Shown here: piece after piece, positions 24,637 through 33,771 of the stretch | Numbering within the stretch: the first letter of the stretch is position 1 | Layout: every line of letters begins with the position of its first letter | Assembly: GCF_021442325.1 (NCBI RefSeq) | Contig: NZ_CP087879.1 | Location: 1,426,001-1,490,000, forward strand | Origin: Agromyces marinus | GTDB lineage: Bacteria; Actinomycetota; Actinomycetes; Actinomycetales; Microbacteriaceae | Reading direction: 5' to 3' | Length of the DNA stretch: 64,000 nt | Made by a program: the position numbers and the translations under genes | The notes under the pieces: generated by a model | The model's input: the letters and a program-made list of their open reading frames with translations, nothing else | Told to the model about the DNA's origin: nothing | Database searches by the model: none

Positions 24637-24688
24637 CGGTCAGCTCCGGTGCCCCCGGTCAGCTCCGGTGCCCCGGTCAGCTCCGGCG
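24637..24688. repeat. three short tandem copies at the end of the TRIC-like gene
   Basis: The 19-base unit CGGTCAGCTCCGGTGCCCC occurs at 24637 and 24657, and its first 13 bases again at 24676. The last copy contains the stop codon of the minus-strand membrane-protein gene, so the repeats probably arose by slippage from that gene end. Confidence 0.8.
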
Positions 24689-25336
24689 CCACACCCGCCA
24701 GCTGCCGATCGCGCGCTGCTCGGGAAGGCTCCACCCGAACCGGACCGACAGCAGGCGGATGACCGTCGTCACGACCACGCACGCCGTCGCCGCGACGAGG
24801 ATGTTCGTCCCGAGCAGGACGAGCACCACGAGCAGCGCCGTCCCGGCGCCCGCGGCGACGGCGTACAGCGACCCGACGTGCATGAGCGCGATGGGCAGGT
24901 TCAGGGTCACGTCGCGCAGGATCGAGCCGCCGACTGCGGCGACCACGCCCACGAAGATCGCGGGCACCTCGGGAAGGCCGCTCGCGAGCGCCTTCGACGT
25001 CCCGATCGCCGCGAACAGGCCGATCGTGACGGCGTCGAGCGCGATGATCAGCGAGTTGAGCCGGTCGAACAGCTGCAGGAGCAGCATGCCGATGAGCGCT
25101 GCGGCGCTCGCGATGACGAGGTACCAGTTGCTGCGCATCGCGGCAGGGAGCTGGTTCAGCAGGAGGTCGCGCAGCAGCCCGCCGCCGAGGCCGACGAGGA
25201 CGCCGATGAGCGCGACGCCGAGCAGGTCGATGCGGTGCTCCTTGATGCGCGCCGCGAACATCGCGCCCTGGAGCGCGCCGATGCCGACCGCCGCGAGGTC
25301 GGCCCAGAACGGGATGGTGAAGGCCGCGACGGTCAT
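24677..25336 (-). CDS. UPF0126/TRIC-type membrane channel protein
   Basis: 219 residues with about seven membrane helices. Two internal repeats each carry the family motif: GLGGGLLRDLLLN near residue 55 and AVGGSILRDVTLN near 140. UPF0126 proteins are prokaryotic relatives of trimeric intracellular cation (TRIC) channels and form trimeric cation-permeable pores; some were annotated YicG or glycine transporters. ATG 25336 begins the first helix and lies six bases behind a TAGAAC -10 box on the same strand, so it is probably translated from a leaderless mRNA. Convergent with leuA. Confidence 0.88.
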   Translation of the reverse strand: MTVAAFTIPFWADLAAVGIGALQGAMFAARIKEHRIDLLGVALIGVLVGLGGGLLRDLLLNQLPAAMRSNWYLVIASAAALIGMLLLQLFDRLNSLIIALDAVTIGLFAAIGTSKALASGLPEVPAIFVGVVAAVGGSILRDVTLNLPIALMHVGSLYAVAAGAGTALLVVLVLLGTNILVAATACVVVTTVIRLLSVRFGWSLPEQRAIGSWRVWRRS

Positions 25337-25342
25337 GGACCG

Positions 25343-25348
25343 GTTCTA
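25343..25348 (-). promoter_or_regulatory. -10 box of the TRIC-like gene
   Basis: Read on the minus strand the bases are TAGAAC, six bases from the ATG at 25336. Fits the leaderless pattern seen at other genes of this window. Confidence 0.4.
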
Positions 25349-25372
25349 CCACGACGGATGCCGCGGCTCGCG

Positions 25373-26131
25373 TCAGCGCGCGGCGGCGAGCGCCTCCTCG
25401 AACCGCATGTGCCCGTACGGTTCGCCGGGGACGAGGTTCTCGCCGGCGCTGAACGCCGCGAACCGGGTGCCCGGCAGGCGGAAGGTCGCGGTCGCGCGGT
25501 GCAAGCCGCGAACGCGGAGCCACGCCCGGGCCAGGTCTCGAGCCGTGCGGACCTCGGGTCCGCCGATGTCGGGTGCGATGCCGACGACGTCGTCGTCGAG
25601 GAGCTGCAGCAGGCGCGCGGCGACGTCTTCGACGGCGATGGGCTGGTACCGGAACGCGGGCGCCATGATCACGGGGGAGAAGCGCTGGATCTGGAAGATC
25701 GACGCGACCAGGTTGTGGAACTGCGTCGTGCGCTGGGTCGTCCAGCGCAGCCGGGATTCGGCGATGATGCGTTCGGAGGCGCGCTTGCCGCCGTAGTAGG
25801 CGAGCGGGATCCGGTCGATGCCGACGATCGAGGAGTACAGGATGCGCGGCCGGCCCGAGCGCTCCGCGGAGCGGACGAGCGTGCGCGTCATCTCGGTGTC
25901 GTCGCGATTGGTCGTCGCGAGGTGCATCACGACGCCGACGCCGTCGAGCGCCTCCGCCACGCCCTCGCCCGTGGTGAGGTCGCCGAGAACCGTTCCCGCG
26001 GCGCCCGAGCGGCTCAGCACGCGCACGTCGTCGCCCCGGGCCGCGAGTCGGCGCACCACGGCGCGCCCGAGGGATCCGGTTCCCCCGGTGACGAGGATCG
26101 GCGACGTCGAGGCCACCAGCACATTCTGCAC
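25373..26131 (-). CDS. NmrA/SDR-type NAD(P)-binding protein
   Basis: About 252 residues. An N-terminal Rossmann motif [20 protein letters not shown] precedes [12 protein letters not shown]-like [13 protein letters not shown] and [24 protein letters not shown]; the YxxxK-like YYGGK is present. The fold is that of atypical short-chain dehydrogenases (NmrA/complex I subunit-like) acting as NAD(P)-binding oxidoreductases or sensors; substrate unknown. The start is uncertain: GTG codons at 26131, 26122 and 26116 are all close to the Rossmann strand, and the frame reaches 26182, only 23 bases from divergent recO. GTG 26131 is given as a compromise. Confidence 0.78.
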   Translation of the reverse strand: MQNVLVASTSPILVTGGTGSLGRAVVRRLAARGDDVRVLSRSGAAGTVLGDLTTGEGVAEALDGVGVVMHLATTNRDDTEMTRTLVRSAERSGRPRILYSSIVGIDRIPLAYYGGKRASERIIAESRLRWTTQRTTQFHNLVASIFQIQRFSPVIMAPAFRYQPIAVEDVAARLLQLLDDDVVGIAPDIGGPEVRTARDLARAWLRVRGLHRATATFRLPGTRFAAFSAGENLVPGEPYGHMRFEEALAAAR

Positions 26132-26193
26132 GATCGAAACCGGCTTCCCGGCGCCGTGCGCCGGCATGCGGGCCGGCGGCACCGTCGCGGTGG

Positions 26194-26199
26194 GAGAAT
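26194..26199 (+). promoter_or_regulatory. -10 box of a probable leaderless recO transcript
   Basis: GAGAAT in the context GGGAGAATCGA ends six bases before the GTG at 26206; no Shine-Dalgarno sequence. The context matches the boxes before lepA and dusB. Confidence 0.45.
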
Positions 26200-26205
26200 C
26201 GATCC

Positions 26206-26943
26206 GTGCCCGTGTACCGAGATGACGCCGTCGTGCTGCGCACGCACAAGCTCGGCGAGGCCGACCGCATCGTGACGCTCCTCACGCGGCGTCACGGCAA
26301 GGTCCGCGCCGTGGCGCGCGGAGTCCGGCGCACCGCCTCGAAGTTCGGCTCCCGCCTCGAACCGTTCATGGTCGCCGACCTGCAGCTCTACGAGGGTCGG
26401 TCGCTCGACGTCATCACCCAGGCCGAGACGATCGGCGCCTACGGCGCCGAGATCAGCCAGGACTACGCGGCGTACACGGCGGCGAACGCCATGGTCGAAG
26501 CTGCCGACCGACTCACCGAGGCCGAGGGGTCGCTCCAGCAGTACCTGCTGCTCGTGGGCGCGCTGCGCTCGCTCAGCCGCAGTGAGCACGGCCCCGACCT
26601 GACGCTCGACTCGTACCTGCTGCGCGCCCTCGCGATCGCCGGGTGGGCGCCGAGCTTCGAGGACTGCTCGCGGTGCGGCACCGCCGGGCCGCACACCGCG
26701 GTCGTCGTGCAGCTCGGCGGCGTCGTGTGCGGCGACTGCGCGCCACCCGGCTCGCCCCGCATCGCGCCGACGACGGTCGACCTGCTCGGCGCGCTGCTCT
26801 CCGGTGACTGGAACGTCGCCGAGGCGGCATCCGCCCGCGATCGCTCGCAGGCCAGCGGCATCGTCGCCGCCTACGCGCAATGGCACCTCGAGCGCGGACT
26901 GCGCTCGCTCACCCACGTCTCCCGAGGAGCGGCACCAGAGTGA
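26206..26943 (+). CDS. recO: DNA repair protein RecO
   Basis: 245 residues. RecO helps load RecA on SSB-coated single strands in RecFOR recombination. The N-terminal OB-fold starts with [25 protein letters not shown] and continues [23 protein letters not shown]; the C-terminal half has the zinc-binding pattern CSRCG (about 159) and CGDCAPPG (about 180). GTG 26206 gives exactly the family N-terminus. The stop overlaps the uppS start by four bases; recO-uppS is a standard actinobacterial pair. Confidence 0.95.
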   Translation: MPVYRDDAVVLRTHKLGEADRIVTLLTRRHGKVRAVARGVRRTASKFGSRLEPFMVADLQLYEGRSLDVITQAETIGAYGAEISQDYAAYTAANAMVEAADRLTEAEGSLQQYLLLVGALRSLSRSEHGPDLTLDSYLLRALAIAGWAPSFEDCSRCGTAGPHTAVVVQLGGVVCGDCAPPGSPRIAPTTVDLLGALLSGDWNVAEAASARDRSQASGIVAAYAQWHLERGLRSLTHVSRGAAPE

Positions 26944-27752
26944 CCCCGAAGCCCTACACGCACAAGGACGCGGTGCCCTACCGTCCGCTGGACTGGACGG
27001 GCGTGCACCCGCCGGCGTTCCCGAAGGGAGCCGTGCCCGGGCACGTCGCGATCGTCATGGACGGCAACGGGCGCTGGGCGAACCGGCAGGGCCTCACCCG
27101 CATCGAGGGGCACAAGGCCGGCGAGGAGGTGCTGCTCGACGTGGTCGCGGGCGCGATCCAGGCGGGCGTGAAGCACCTGTCGGTCTACGCGTTCTCGACC
27201 GAGAACTGGAAGCGCAGCCCCGACGAGGTGCGCTTCCTCATGGGCTACAACCGCGACGTGCTGCACCGCCGTCGCGACCAGCTCAACGAGTGGAACGTGC
27301 GCATCAGGTGGGCGGGCCGTCGGCCGCGGCTCTGGAAGTCGGTCGTCGACGAGTTGCAGGTCGCCGAGCGGCTGACCGCTGGCAACACCGGCCTCCAGTT
27401 CACGATGTGCGTCAACTACGGCGGCAGGAACGAGCTCGTCGACGCCGTGCGCTCGATCGCGGACGAGGTCGCGGCGGGTCGGCTGAAGCCGTCCGCGGTA
27501 TCGGAGAAGCTCATCGAGCGGCGCCTCTACGTGCCGGACATGCCCGACGTCGACCTGTTCGTCCGCAGTTCGGGGGAGCAGCGCACGTCGAACTTCCTGC
27601 TCTGGCAGTCGGCGTACGCCGAGATGGTGTTCCTCGACACGCTCTGGCCCGATTTCTCGCGCCGCGACCTCTGGCATGCGATCGACCTGTACGCGTCGCG
27701 CAACCGCCGCTTCGGCGGCGCGGTGGACGCGCCCGACGCCACGGCGCCGTGA
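26940..27752 (+). CDS. uppS: isoprenyl transferase (undecaprenyl diphosphate synthase family)
   Basis: 270 residues. Cis-prenyltransferase that adds isopentenyl units to make the polyprenyl diphosphate carrier for cell-wall precursors. [17 protein letters not shown] with the catalytic Asp lies near residue 41, followed by [17 protein letters not shown], and near the end [18 protein letters not shown] with SAYAEMVF, the conserved pyrophosphate-binding block. Chain length cannot be told from sequence. GTG 26940 overlaps the recO stop and follows AGGAG. Confidence 0.95.
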   Translation: MTPKPYTHKDAVPYRPLDWTGVHPPAFPKGAVPGHVAIVMDGNGRWANRQGLTRIEGHKAGEEVLLDVVAGAIQAGVKHLSVYAFSTENWKRSPDEVRFLMGYNRDVLHRRRDQLNEWNVRIRWAGRRPRLWKSVVDELQVAERLTAGNTGLQFTMCVNYGGRNELVDAVRSIADEVAAGRLKPSAVSEKLIERRLYVPDMPDVDLFVRSSGEQRTSNFLLWQSAYAEMVFLDTLWPDFSRRDLWHAIDLYASRNRRFGGAVDAPDATAP

Positions 27753-27803
27753 GCGGATGCCGGGACGGGAATACGTGAGCACCGGCATCCGTTGGGCCTC
27801 AAC

Positions 27804-28469
27804 GTGACTTCCCCCATCAAGATCGACATCTGGTCCGACATCGCCTGCCCGTGGTGCTACATCGGCAAGCGGCACCTCGAGGCGGGCATCGCCTCGCTCG
27901 GCGCGGACGCGCCCGACGTCGAGATCGAGTACCACTCGTACGAGCTCTCGCCCGACACCCCGCTCGACTTCGAGGGATCGACCGTGGAGTACCTCTCGGC
28001 GAAGAAGGGCATGCCCGTCGAGCAGGTCGAGCAGATGATGCAGCATGTGACGGACGTCGCCGCGAAGGCCGGCCTCGAGTACCACTTCGAGCACGTCGCG
28101 CACACGAAGACGCTCAAGGGCCACGAACTGCTGCACCTCGCCAAGGCGCACGGCAAGCAGCTCGAGATGAAGGAGCGCCTCATGAAGGCGTACTTCACCG
28201 ACGGCGGTCGCGTGAACCGCATCGACGAGCTCGTGGGCTGGGCCGAGGAGCTCGGCATCGACGCCGCCGAGGCCCGCGACGCGCTCGAGTCGGGCCGCTA
28301 TGCCGACGACGTGCAGGCCGACATCGCCCAGGCCCGCGCGTACGGCATCCAGGGCGTGCCGTTCTTCGTCATCGACGGCAAGTACGGCGTGTCGGGCGCG
28401 CAGCCGGCCGAGGTGTTCGCGCAGGCGCTCACCCAGGTCGCCGGCGAGCGCGACGGGGAAGCGGCGTGA
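27804..28469 (+). CDS. DsbA-family oxidoreductase (FrnE-like)
   Basis: 221 residues, no signal peptide, so cytoplasmic. The thioredoxin-fold active site DIACPWCYIGKR (CPWC) lies near residue 14, followed by the helical insertion HVAHTKTLKGHELLHLAKAHGKQ and the late cis-Pro strand GIQGVPFFVIDGKYGVSGAQP. This is the FrnE/HCCA-isomerase-like branch of DsbA, thought to handle thiol redox or isomerisation. GTG 27804 gives the usual short lead to DIWSD; an in-frame TTG at 27792 is possible. Its stop overlaps a small conserved-looking ORF by four bases. Confidence 0.9.
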   Translation: MTSPIKIDIWSDIACPWCYIGKRHLEAGIASLGADAPDVEIEYHSYELSPDTPLDFEGSTVEYLSAKKGMPVEQVEQMMQHVTDVAAKAGLEYHFEHVAHTKTLKGHELLHLAKAHGKQLEMKERLMKAYFTDGGRVNRIDELVGWAEELGIDAAEARDALESGRYADDVQADIAQARAYGIQGVPFFVIDGKYGVSGAQPAEVFAQALTQVAGERDGEAA

Positions 28470-28591
28470 ACCGCGACAGTGCCGCAGCGGATGGCGCGCC
28501 CGCGCCGTTCACGATGGTGGCGGGTGACCCGAGCGCATTCGTCTGCGAGGGCGACGCGTGCGTGCTGCCGGTCGTCGGGGATTCCGCGTAA
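28466..28591 (+). CDS. small Cys-motif protein (41 aa) coupled to the DsbA-like gene
   Basis: GTG 28466 overlaps the DsbA-like stop as GTGA. The 41-residue product has no membrane segment; its only notable part is FVCEGDACVLPVV near the C-terminus, with two cysteines spaced CxxxxC, preceded by PFTMVAGDPSAF. Coupling to a thiol-disulfide oxidoreductase and the paired cysteines suggest a small redox partner or substrate, but this is inference; no family is recognised with certainty. Confidence 0.6.
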   Translation: MNRDSAAADGAPAPFTMVAGDPSAFVCEGDACVLPVVGDSA

Positions 28592-28671
28592 CACGCCGCA
28601 TCCGCCCGGCGCGTCGCGCGGATCGTCCGACGAGCGGCAGGCCAGCCGGGCGCCCAGCGGCAGAGCGCGCG

Positions 28672-29157
28672 TTACTCGGGGTCGGTGATGTCGGCGACGG
28701 TGGCGTCGAGCGCGGCGATGAGGGCGTCGGCGTCGACGAACAGGCTGCGGCCGTGCTCGCCGGCGCCCATCGAGACGCGGCGGCCGGCGATCGACGCGTC
28801 CGCGACCACGGGCCACTCGGTGTGCGAGCCGAGCGGCGTGATCGTGCCGCGTTCGTAGCCGGTCGCGGCGAGTGCGAGCGAGGCGTCCGGAAGCTGCAGC
28901 TTGTTCACGCCGAGCAGGCCCCGCAGCTTCGGCCAGCTGATCTTGCGGCCGCCGGGCACGAGGGCGAACACGAACGTGTCGTCGCTGCGCTTGACCACGA
29001 GCGACTTGACGATGTCGGCAGGCGTGATGCCGAGGATCTCCGCGGCCTCCTCGAGGCTGCGCGCGGCAGGGCGCTCGATCACGTCGATGTCGAGGCCCCG
29101 CGCCGCGGCATCCGCTCGCACCCGCTCGACGCCGTCGAGCCCTTCGAATCGCGCCAT
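28672..29157 (-). CDS. YbaK/ProX-type aminoacyl-tRNA deacylase
   Basis: 161 residues, the full single domain. YbaK-type editing proteins hydrolyse mischarged tRNA (for example Cys-tRNA-Pro). Family marks are VKSLVVKRSDDTFVFALVPGGRKISWPKLR with the conserved Lys near residue 50, ALAATGYERGTITPLG and MGAGEHGRSLFVDADAL. A GGGAGG ribosome-binding site lies just before the ATG at 29157. Single gene, divergent from dusB. Confidence 0.9.
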   Translation of the reverse strand: MARFEGLDGVERVRADAAARGLDIDVIERPAARSLEEAAEILGITPADIVKSLVVKRSDDTFVFALVPGGRKISWPKLRGLLGVNKLQLPDASLALAATGYERGTITPLGSHTEWPVVADASIAGRRVSMGAGEHGRSLFVDADALIAALDATVADITDPE

Positions 29158-29227
29158 CCCGACCTCCCGGCTGCTGCCCTGACCGGCATCCTACGTGCGT
29201 GGCGGGCGACTCCCGGCCGGTGTCTGG

Positions 29228-29233
29228 GAGAAT
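29228..29233 (+). promoter_or_regulatory. -10 box of a probable leaderless dusB transcript
   Basis: GAGAAT ends eight bases before the ATG at 29242, again in the context GGGAGAATCGA and without a Shine-Dalgarno sequence. Confidence 0.45.
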
Positions 29234-29241
29234 CGACAGCG

Positions 29242-30411
29242 ATGCCAACGACCACGACCCCAGCCCGCCCGCTCTCGATCGGCGGCCTCGACCTCGAGGT
29301 GCCGGTCGTGCTCGCGCCCATGGCGGGCATCACGAACACCGCGTTCCGGCGGCTCTGCCGCGAGTTCGGCGCGGGCCTGTACGTCTCCGAGATGATCACG
29401 AGCCGCGCGCTCGTCGAGCGCACGCCCGAGTCGATGCGCCTCATCACGCACCACGAATCCGAGACTCCGCGCTCGATCCAGCTCTACGGCGTCGACCCGA
29501 AGACGGTCGCCGAGGCGGTCACGATGCTCGTAGCCGAGGACCGGGCCGACCACATCGACCTGAACTTCGGATGCCCCGTGCCGAAGGTCACGCGCAAGGG
29601 CGGGGGAGCGGCGCTGCCGTGGAAGACCGGCCTGTTCCGCGACATCGTCGAGGGCGCGGTGAAGGCCGCGGGCGAGATCCCCCTCACGGTGAAGATGCGC
29701 AAGGGCATCGACGCCGACCACCTCACCTACCTCGAGGCGGGGCGCATCGCCGAGGGGGCGGGCGTCGCGTCGATCGCGCTGCACGCGCGCACCGCGAGCG
29801 AGTTCTACTCCGGTCACGCCGACTGGCCGGCGATCGCGAAGCTCAAGGAGACCGTCACGAGCGTGCCCGTGCTCGGCAACGGCGACATCTGGTCGGCCGA
29901 CGACGCGCTGCGGATGGTCGAGCAGACCGGGTGCGACGGCGTGGTCGTGGGGCGCGGATGCCTCGGGCGGCCGTGGCTCTTCGGCGACCTCGCCGCGGGG
30001 TTCCGGGGGCAGCTGGCCGACGGGTCGGCGTCGCTGTTCCAGCCGACGCTCGGCGAGGTCGCGCAGACCTTCCGCAGGCACGCCGAACTGCTGACCGAGT
30101 TCTTCGACAGCGAGGAGCGCGGATGCCGCGACATCCGCAAGCACGTCGCCTGGTACTTCAAGGGCTACCCGGTGGGCGGCGACCTCCGGGCCAAGCTCGC
30201 GACCGTCGACACCCTCGCGCACCTGGACGACCTGCTCGGAACGCTCGACTGGTCGATGCCCTACCCGGGCGAGGGCGCCGAAGGTCCGCGCGGCCGGGCC
30301 GGCACGCCGAAGAACCCGGCCCTGCCCGACGGGTGGCTCGCGTCGCAAGACCTGGCGGGCCACGACCGGGCGACCCTCGTCGGCGCCGAACTCGACACGA
30401 GCGGCGGCTGA
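29242..30411 (+). CDS. dusB: tRNA dihydrouridine synthase
   Basis: 389 residues. FMN-dependent reduction of uridine to dihydrouridine in the tRNA D-loop. The TIM barrel starts with VVLAPMAGITNTAFRRLCREFG; the catalytic Cys is in DLNFGCPVPKVTRKGGGAAL near residue 114; VKMRKGI, ALHARTASEFYSGHADW and GNGDIWSADDAL supply FMN and phosphate contacts; HVAWYFKGY marks the C-terminal tRNA-binding helical domain. ATG 29242 follows a -10 box directly. dgt begins five bases after the stop. Confidence 0.95.
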   Translation: MPTTTTPARPLSIGGLDLEVPVVLAPMAGITNTAFRRLCREFGAGLYVSEMITSRALVERTPESMRLITHHESETPRSIQLYGVDPKTVAEAVTMLVAEDRADHIDLNFGCPVPKVTRKGGGAALPWKTGLFRDIVEGAVKAAGEIPLTVKMRKGIDADHLTYLEAGRIAEGAGVASIALHARTASEFYSGHADWPAIAKLKETVTSVPVLGNGDIWSADDALRMVEQTGCDGVVVGRGCLGRPWLFGDLAAGFRGQLADGSASLFQPTLGEVAQTFRRHAELLTEFFDSEERGCRDIRKHVAWYFKGYPVGGDLRAKLATVDTLAHLDDLLGTLDWSMPYPGEGAEGPRGRAGTPKNPALPDGWLASQDLAGHDRATLVGAELDTSGG

Positions 30412-30416
30412 CCGGC

Positions 30417-31676
30417 GTGCGCGACCGACTCTTCGGCGGCTACGACGAGGCCGATGCCGAGCGCTTCCTGCCCGAACAGCACGAGAACCGGCGCCGAAGC
30501 GACTTCGCGCGCGACCGCGCGCGGCTGCTGCACTCGAGTGCGCTGCGCCGGCTCGCCGCGAAGACGCAGGTGCTCAGCCCGACCTCGGGGCTCGACTTCG
30601 CGCGCAACCGCCTGACGCACTCGCTCGAAGTCGCGCAGGTCGGCCGGGAACTGGCCGAGAGCATCGGACTCGACCCCGACGTGGTCGACACGGCCTGCCT
30701 CGCGCACGACCTGGGGCATCCGCCGTTCGGCCACAACGGCGAGAAGGCGTTGAACGCGTGGGCCGCCGACATCGGCGGGTTCGAGGGCAACGCGCAGACG
30801 CTTCGGCTGCTGGCGCGCCTCGAGCCGAAGGTGTTCTCGCCCGAGGGGCGCCCGCTCGGGCTGAACCTCACGCGGGCGAGCCTCGACGCGAGCTGCAAGT
30901 ACCCGTGGCCCGCGGCCTCCGGGGTGGGCGACCCGAGCGGACGGACGAAGTTCGGCTTCTACGACGACGACGTCGACGTGTTCGAGTGGATGCGTCGCGG
31001 TGCGCCCGAGCGGCGCCTGTGCGTGGAGGCGCAGGTGATGGACCTCTCCGACGACATCGCGTACTCGGTGCACGACTTCGAGGATGCGATCGTGGGCGGC
31101 TACATCGACGTGGCGGCGCTCGGCCGGAGGGTCGACCACGACGAGCTCGTGACCTCGATGTACGACTGGGTCGGCGGGACGATCGACCACGACGAGCTCG
31201 TCGCGGCGTTCGACCGGCTCGACTCGCTCGACGCGTGGATCTCCGAGTGGTCGGGCAGCCGCCGCGACCAGGCGGCCCTGAAGAACCTCACGAGCCAGCT
31301 CATCGGCCGGTTCGCGCATGCCGCGACGGAGGCGACGCGCGCGCACCACCCGGTCGCGAGCCTCATCCGCTTCGATGCGGATGTCGTGGTACCCCGCGAC
31401 ATCCAGGCCGAGATCGCGGTGCTCAAGGGCATCGTCGCGGCGTTCGTGATGGAGCGCGGCACCCGCAGGCCCATCTACTCGCAGCAGCGCGAGGTGCTGA
31501 CGGGCCTCGCCGACGCGCTCTGGGAGCGCGGCGGGGCCGACCTCGACCGCGGCTTCGCCGAGGACTGGGCGGGTGCGAGCGACGACCCGGGCCGCAGGCG
31601 CGTCGTCGTCGACCAGGTCGCGAGCCTCACCGACCAGTCCGCGCTCGCGTGGCACGAACGGCTCGTGCAACGGTGA
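30417..31676 (+). CDS. dgt: deoxyguanosinetriphosphate triphosphohydrolase-like protein
   Basis: 419 residues. HD-superfamily dNTPase that splits dNTPs into nucleoside and triphosphate. The metal site is seen as [14 protein letters not shown] (first His), [16 protein letters not shown] (HD) and [16 protein letters not shown] (last Asp), all present. The N-terminal [27 protein letters not shown] is the conserved lead. GTG 30417 is five bases after dusB, so the two are co-transcribed; dnaG follows with its own promoter, an order (dusB-dgt-dnaG) frequent in actinobacteria. Confidence 0.94.
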   Translation: MRDRLFGGYDEADAERFLPEQHENRRRSDFARDRARLLHSSALRRLAAKTQVLSPTSGLDFARNRLTHSLEVAQVGRELAESIGLDPDVVDTACLAHDLGHPPFGHNGEKALNAWAADIGGFEGNAQTLRLLARLEPKVFSPEGRPLGLNLTRASLDASCKYPWPAASGVGDPSGRTKFGFYDDDVDVFEWMRRGAPERRLCVEAQVMDLSDDIAYSVHDFEDAIVGGYIDVAALGRRVDHDELVTSMYDWVGGTIDHDELVAAFDRLDSLDAWISEWSGSRRDQAALKNLTSQLIGRFAHAATEATRAHHPVASLIRFDADVVVPRDIQAEIAVLKGIVAAFVMERGTRRPIYSQQREVLTGLADALWERGGADLDRGFAEDWAGASDDPGRRRVVVDQVASLTDQSALAWHERLVQR

Positions 31677-31711
31677 CGGGCCGGACGGGTCCGCCGGCGG
31701 CATCCGCGCAA

Positions 31712-31717
31712 TAGGAT
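31712..31717 (+). promoter_or_regulatory. -10 box of a probable leaderless dnaG transcript
   Basis: TAGGAT ends seven bases before the ATG at 31725; no Shine-Dalgarno sequence. Confidence 0.45.
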
Positions 31718-31724
31718 TGGCGTC

Positions 31725-33614
31725 ATGGCGGGCCGTATTCGACAGAGCGATGTCGAAGAGGTCAAGTCCCGCACGAACATCGCCGACATCGTCGGCGAGC
31801 ATGTGGCGCTGAAGTCCGCCGGCGTCGGCTCGATGAAGGGCCTGTGCCCCTTCCACGACGAGCGCAGCCCGAGCTTCCACGTGCGCCCGCAGTTGGGCTA
31901 CTACCACTGCTTCGGCTGCGGCGAGTCGGGCGACGTGTACACGTTCCTGCAGCGCATGGACCACGTCAGCTTCACCGAGGCGGTCGAACGCCTCGCCGAA
32001 CGGGTCGGGTACGAGCTTCACTACGAAGACGGCGGCTCGCACGAGGGCCCGGGCAACCGGGCGCGGCTGCTCGCGGCGAACCGTGCCGCCGAGGACTGGT
32101 TCATCGCGCAGCTCACCTCTCCCGAGGCCGAGGTCGGCCGCCGGTTCCTCGGCGAGCGCGGGTTCGATGCCGAGGCGGCGAGGCGGTTCGGCGTCGGGTT
32201 CGCGCCGAAGAGCTGGGACGCGCTCACCAAGCACCTGCGCGGCAAGGGGTTCACGACCGACGAGATCACCGCGTCGGGGCTGGTCTCGCAGGGCGACCGG
32301 AACGTGTACGACCGGTTCCGGGGTCGGCTGATCTGGCCGATCCGCGACGTCACCGGGCAGACGGTCGGATTCGGTGCGCGGCGACTGCTCGAGGACGACC
32401 AGGGGCCGAAGTACCTGAACACCCCCGAGACGGCCGTGTACCACAAGGCGCAGGTGCTCTACGGGCTCGACCTGGCCAAGCGCGAGATCTCGAAGACGCA
32501 CCGCGTCGTGGTCGTCGAGGGCTACACCGATGTCATGGCGTGCCACCTCGCGGGGGTGACGACCGCGATCGCGACGTGCGGCACGTCGTTCGGCGTCGAT
32601 CACATCAAGGTGCTCCGACGCGTGCTCGGCGACGACTCGGCCGACGGCGAGGTCGTGTTCACCTTCGACGGCGACGCGGCCGGCCAGCAGGCCGCGATGC
32701 GCGCGTTCGCCGAAGAGAGGCGGTTCGCGGCGCAGACGTTCGTCGCGGTCGCTCCCGACGGGCTCGACCCGTGCGACCTGCGGCTCGCGCGAGGCGACGC
32801 CGCGGTGCGCTCGCTCGTGGAGGCGCGGACGCCGATGTTCGAGTTCGTGATCCGGCACACGCTCGCGAGGTTCGACCTCGAGACCGTCGAGGGCCGGGTC
32901 GCTGCGCTCCGCGCGGCCGCGCCGGTCGTCGCGGAGATCCGCGACCCCGCGTTGCGGCCCGGGTACACGCGCGAGCTCGCGCGCATGCTCGGCATGGAGC
33001 TCGACGAGGTCGGTCGCGCGGTGCGCCGCGCGGGCGCGCCGAACGGCGGGCAGCGGATGCCGCAGGCGGGGGTCCGCCCGGGCGAGAGCGCACCTGCGGA
33101 GCCGGCGCCCGTGGAACGCCCGTACTCGATCACCGACCTGCCTGGGGATCCGGCGACCCGGCTCGAACGCGACGCGCTGCAGGCGATGCTCCAGTACCCG
33201 GAGCTGGTGGGCGAGGACCTGCTCCGCCACGGCGTGGACTGCCGGTTCGGCAACGGCACGTTGGCCGCGGTGCGCGACGGGATCGCATCGGTGCTGGACT
33301 CGGCATCCGCTCCGGGCCGGAGCGCGGCGACGCCGGTCGCCGTCGACCGCGTCGTCGCCGAGGTGCCCGCGCCGTTCGCCGCCGTCGTGCAGCAGCTCGC
33401 CGTGCTGCCCGTGCCGCAGCGCAACGAGGCCGAACTGCTCGGCTGGGCCCGCGGTGTCGTCGAGTCCCTCGTGCATCGCGAGCTGCTCCGCCAGAAGCAG
33501 GAGCTGCTCGGTCGCCTGCAACGCACCGATCCGGCAGACACTGCGGCGTACACGATGATCCAACGTGCCCTCGTCGAGATCGAGCGCGAACGGCGCAGCC
33601 TCCGCAGCGACTGA
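31725..33614 (+). CDS. dnaG: DNA primase
   Basis: 629 residues. Makes RNA primers at the replication fork. The N-terminal CHC2 zinc finger is [20 protein letters not shown] with CFGCGESGD (about 41-68). The RNA polymerase core has VGFGARRL and PKYLNTPET (about 210-235), and the TOPRIM domain shows [13 protein letters not shown] near 264 and [13 protein letters not shown] near 310. A variable Pro-rich linker near 440-470 leads to the C-terminal helicase-interaction domain. No anomalies; the last gene before the peptide transporter locus. Confidence 0.97.
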   Translation: MAGRIRQSDVEEVKSRTNIADIVGEHVALKSAGVGSMKGLCPFHDERSPSFHVRPQLGYYHCFGCGESGDVYTFLQRMDHVSFTEAVERLAERVGYELHYEDGGSHEGPGNRARLLAANRAAEDWFIAQLTSPEAEVGRRFLGERGFDAEAARRFGVGFAPKSWDALTKHLRGKGFTTDEITASGLVSQGDRNVYDRFRGRLIWPIRDVTGQTVGFGARRLLEDDQGPKYLNTPETAVYHKAQVLYGLDLAKREISKTHRVVVVEGYTDVMACHLAGVTTAIATCGTSFGVDHIKVLRRVLGDDSADGEVVFTFDGDAAGQQAAMRAFAEERRFAAQTFVAVAPDGLDPCDLRLARGDAAVRSLVEARTPMFEFVIRHTLARFDLETVEGRVAALRAAAPVVAEIRDPALRPGYTRELARMLGMELDEVGRAVRRAGAPNGGQRMPQAGVRPGESAPAEPAPVERPYSITDLPGDPATRLERDALQAMLQYPELVGEDLLRHGVDCRFGNGTLAAVRDGIASVLDSASAPGRSAATPVAVDRVVAEVPAPFAAVVQQLAVLPVPQRNEAELLGWARGVVESLVHRELLRQKQELLGRLQRTDPADTAAYTMIQRALVEIERERRSLRSD

Positions 33615-33771
33615 CCCGTACCGTCGAAGGTTGCAGATCGGTCACATTCGAGCTTCGGGGGGCCTCGCGTACCCCCGCGCGACCAGCTCGCTGTGCTAGC
33701 TCTGGAAGATACGCGATCGCGCCGCGGCGAACCCGCCTGCGCGATCCCACTCGACAGGAAGAGGCACGGAT

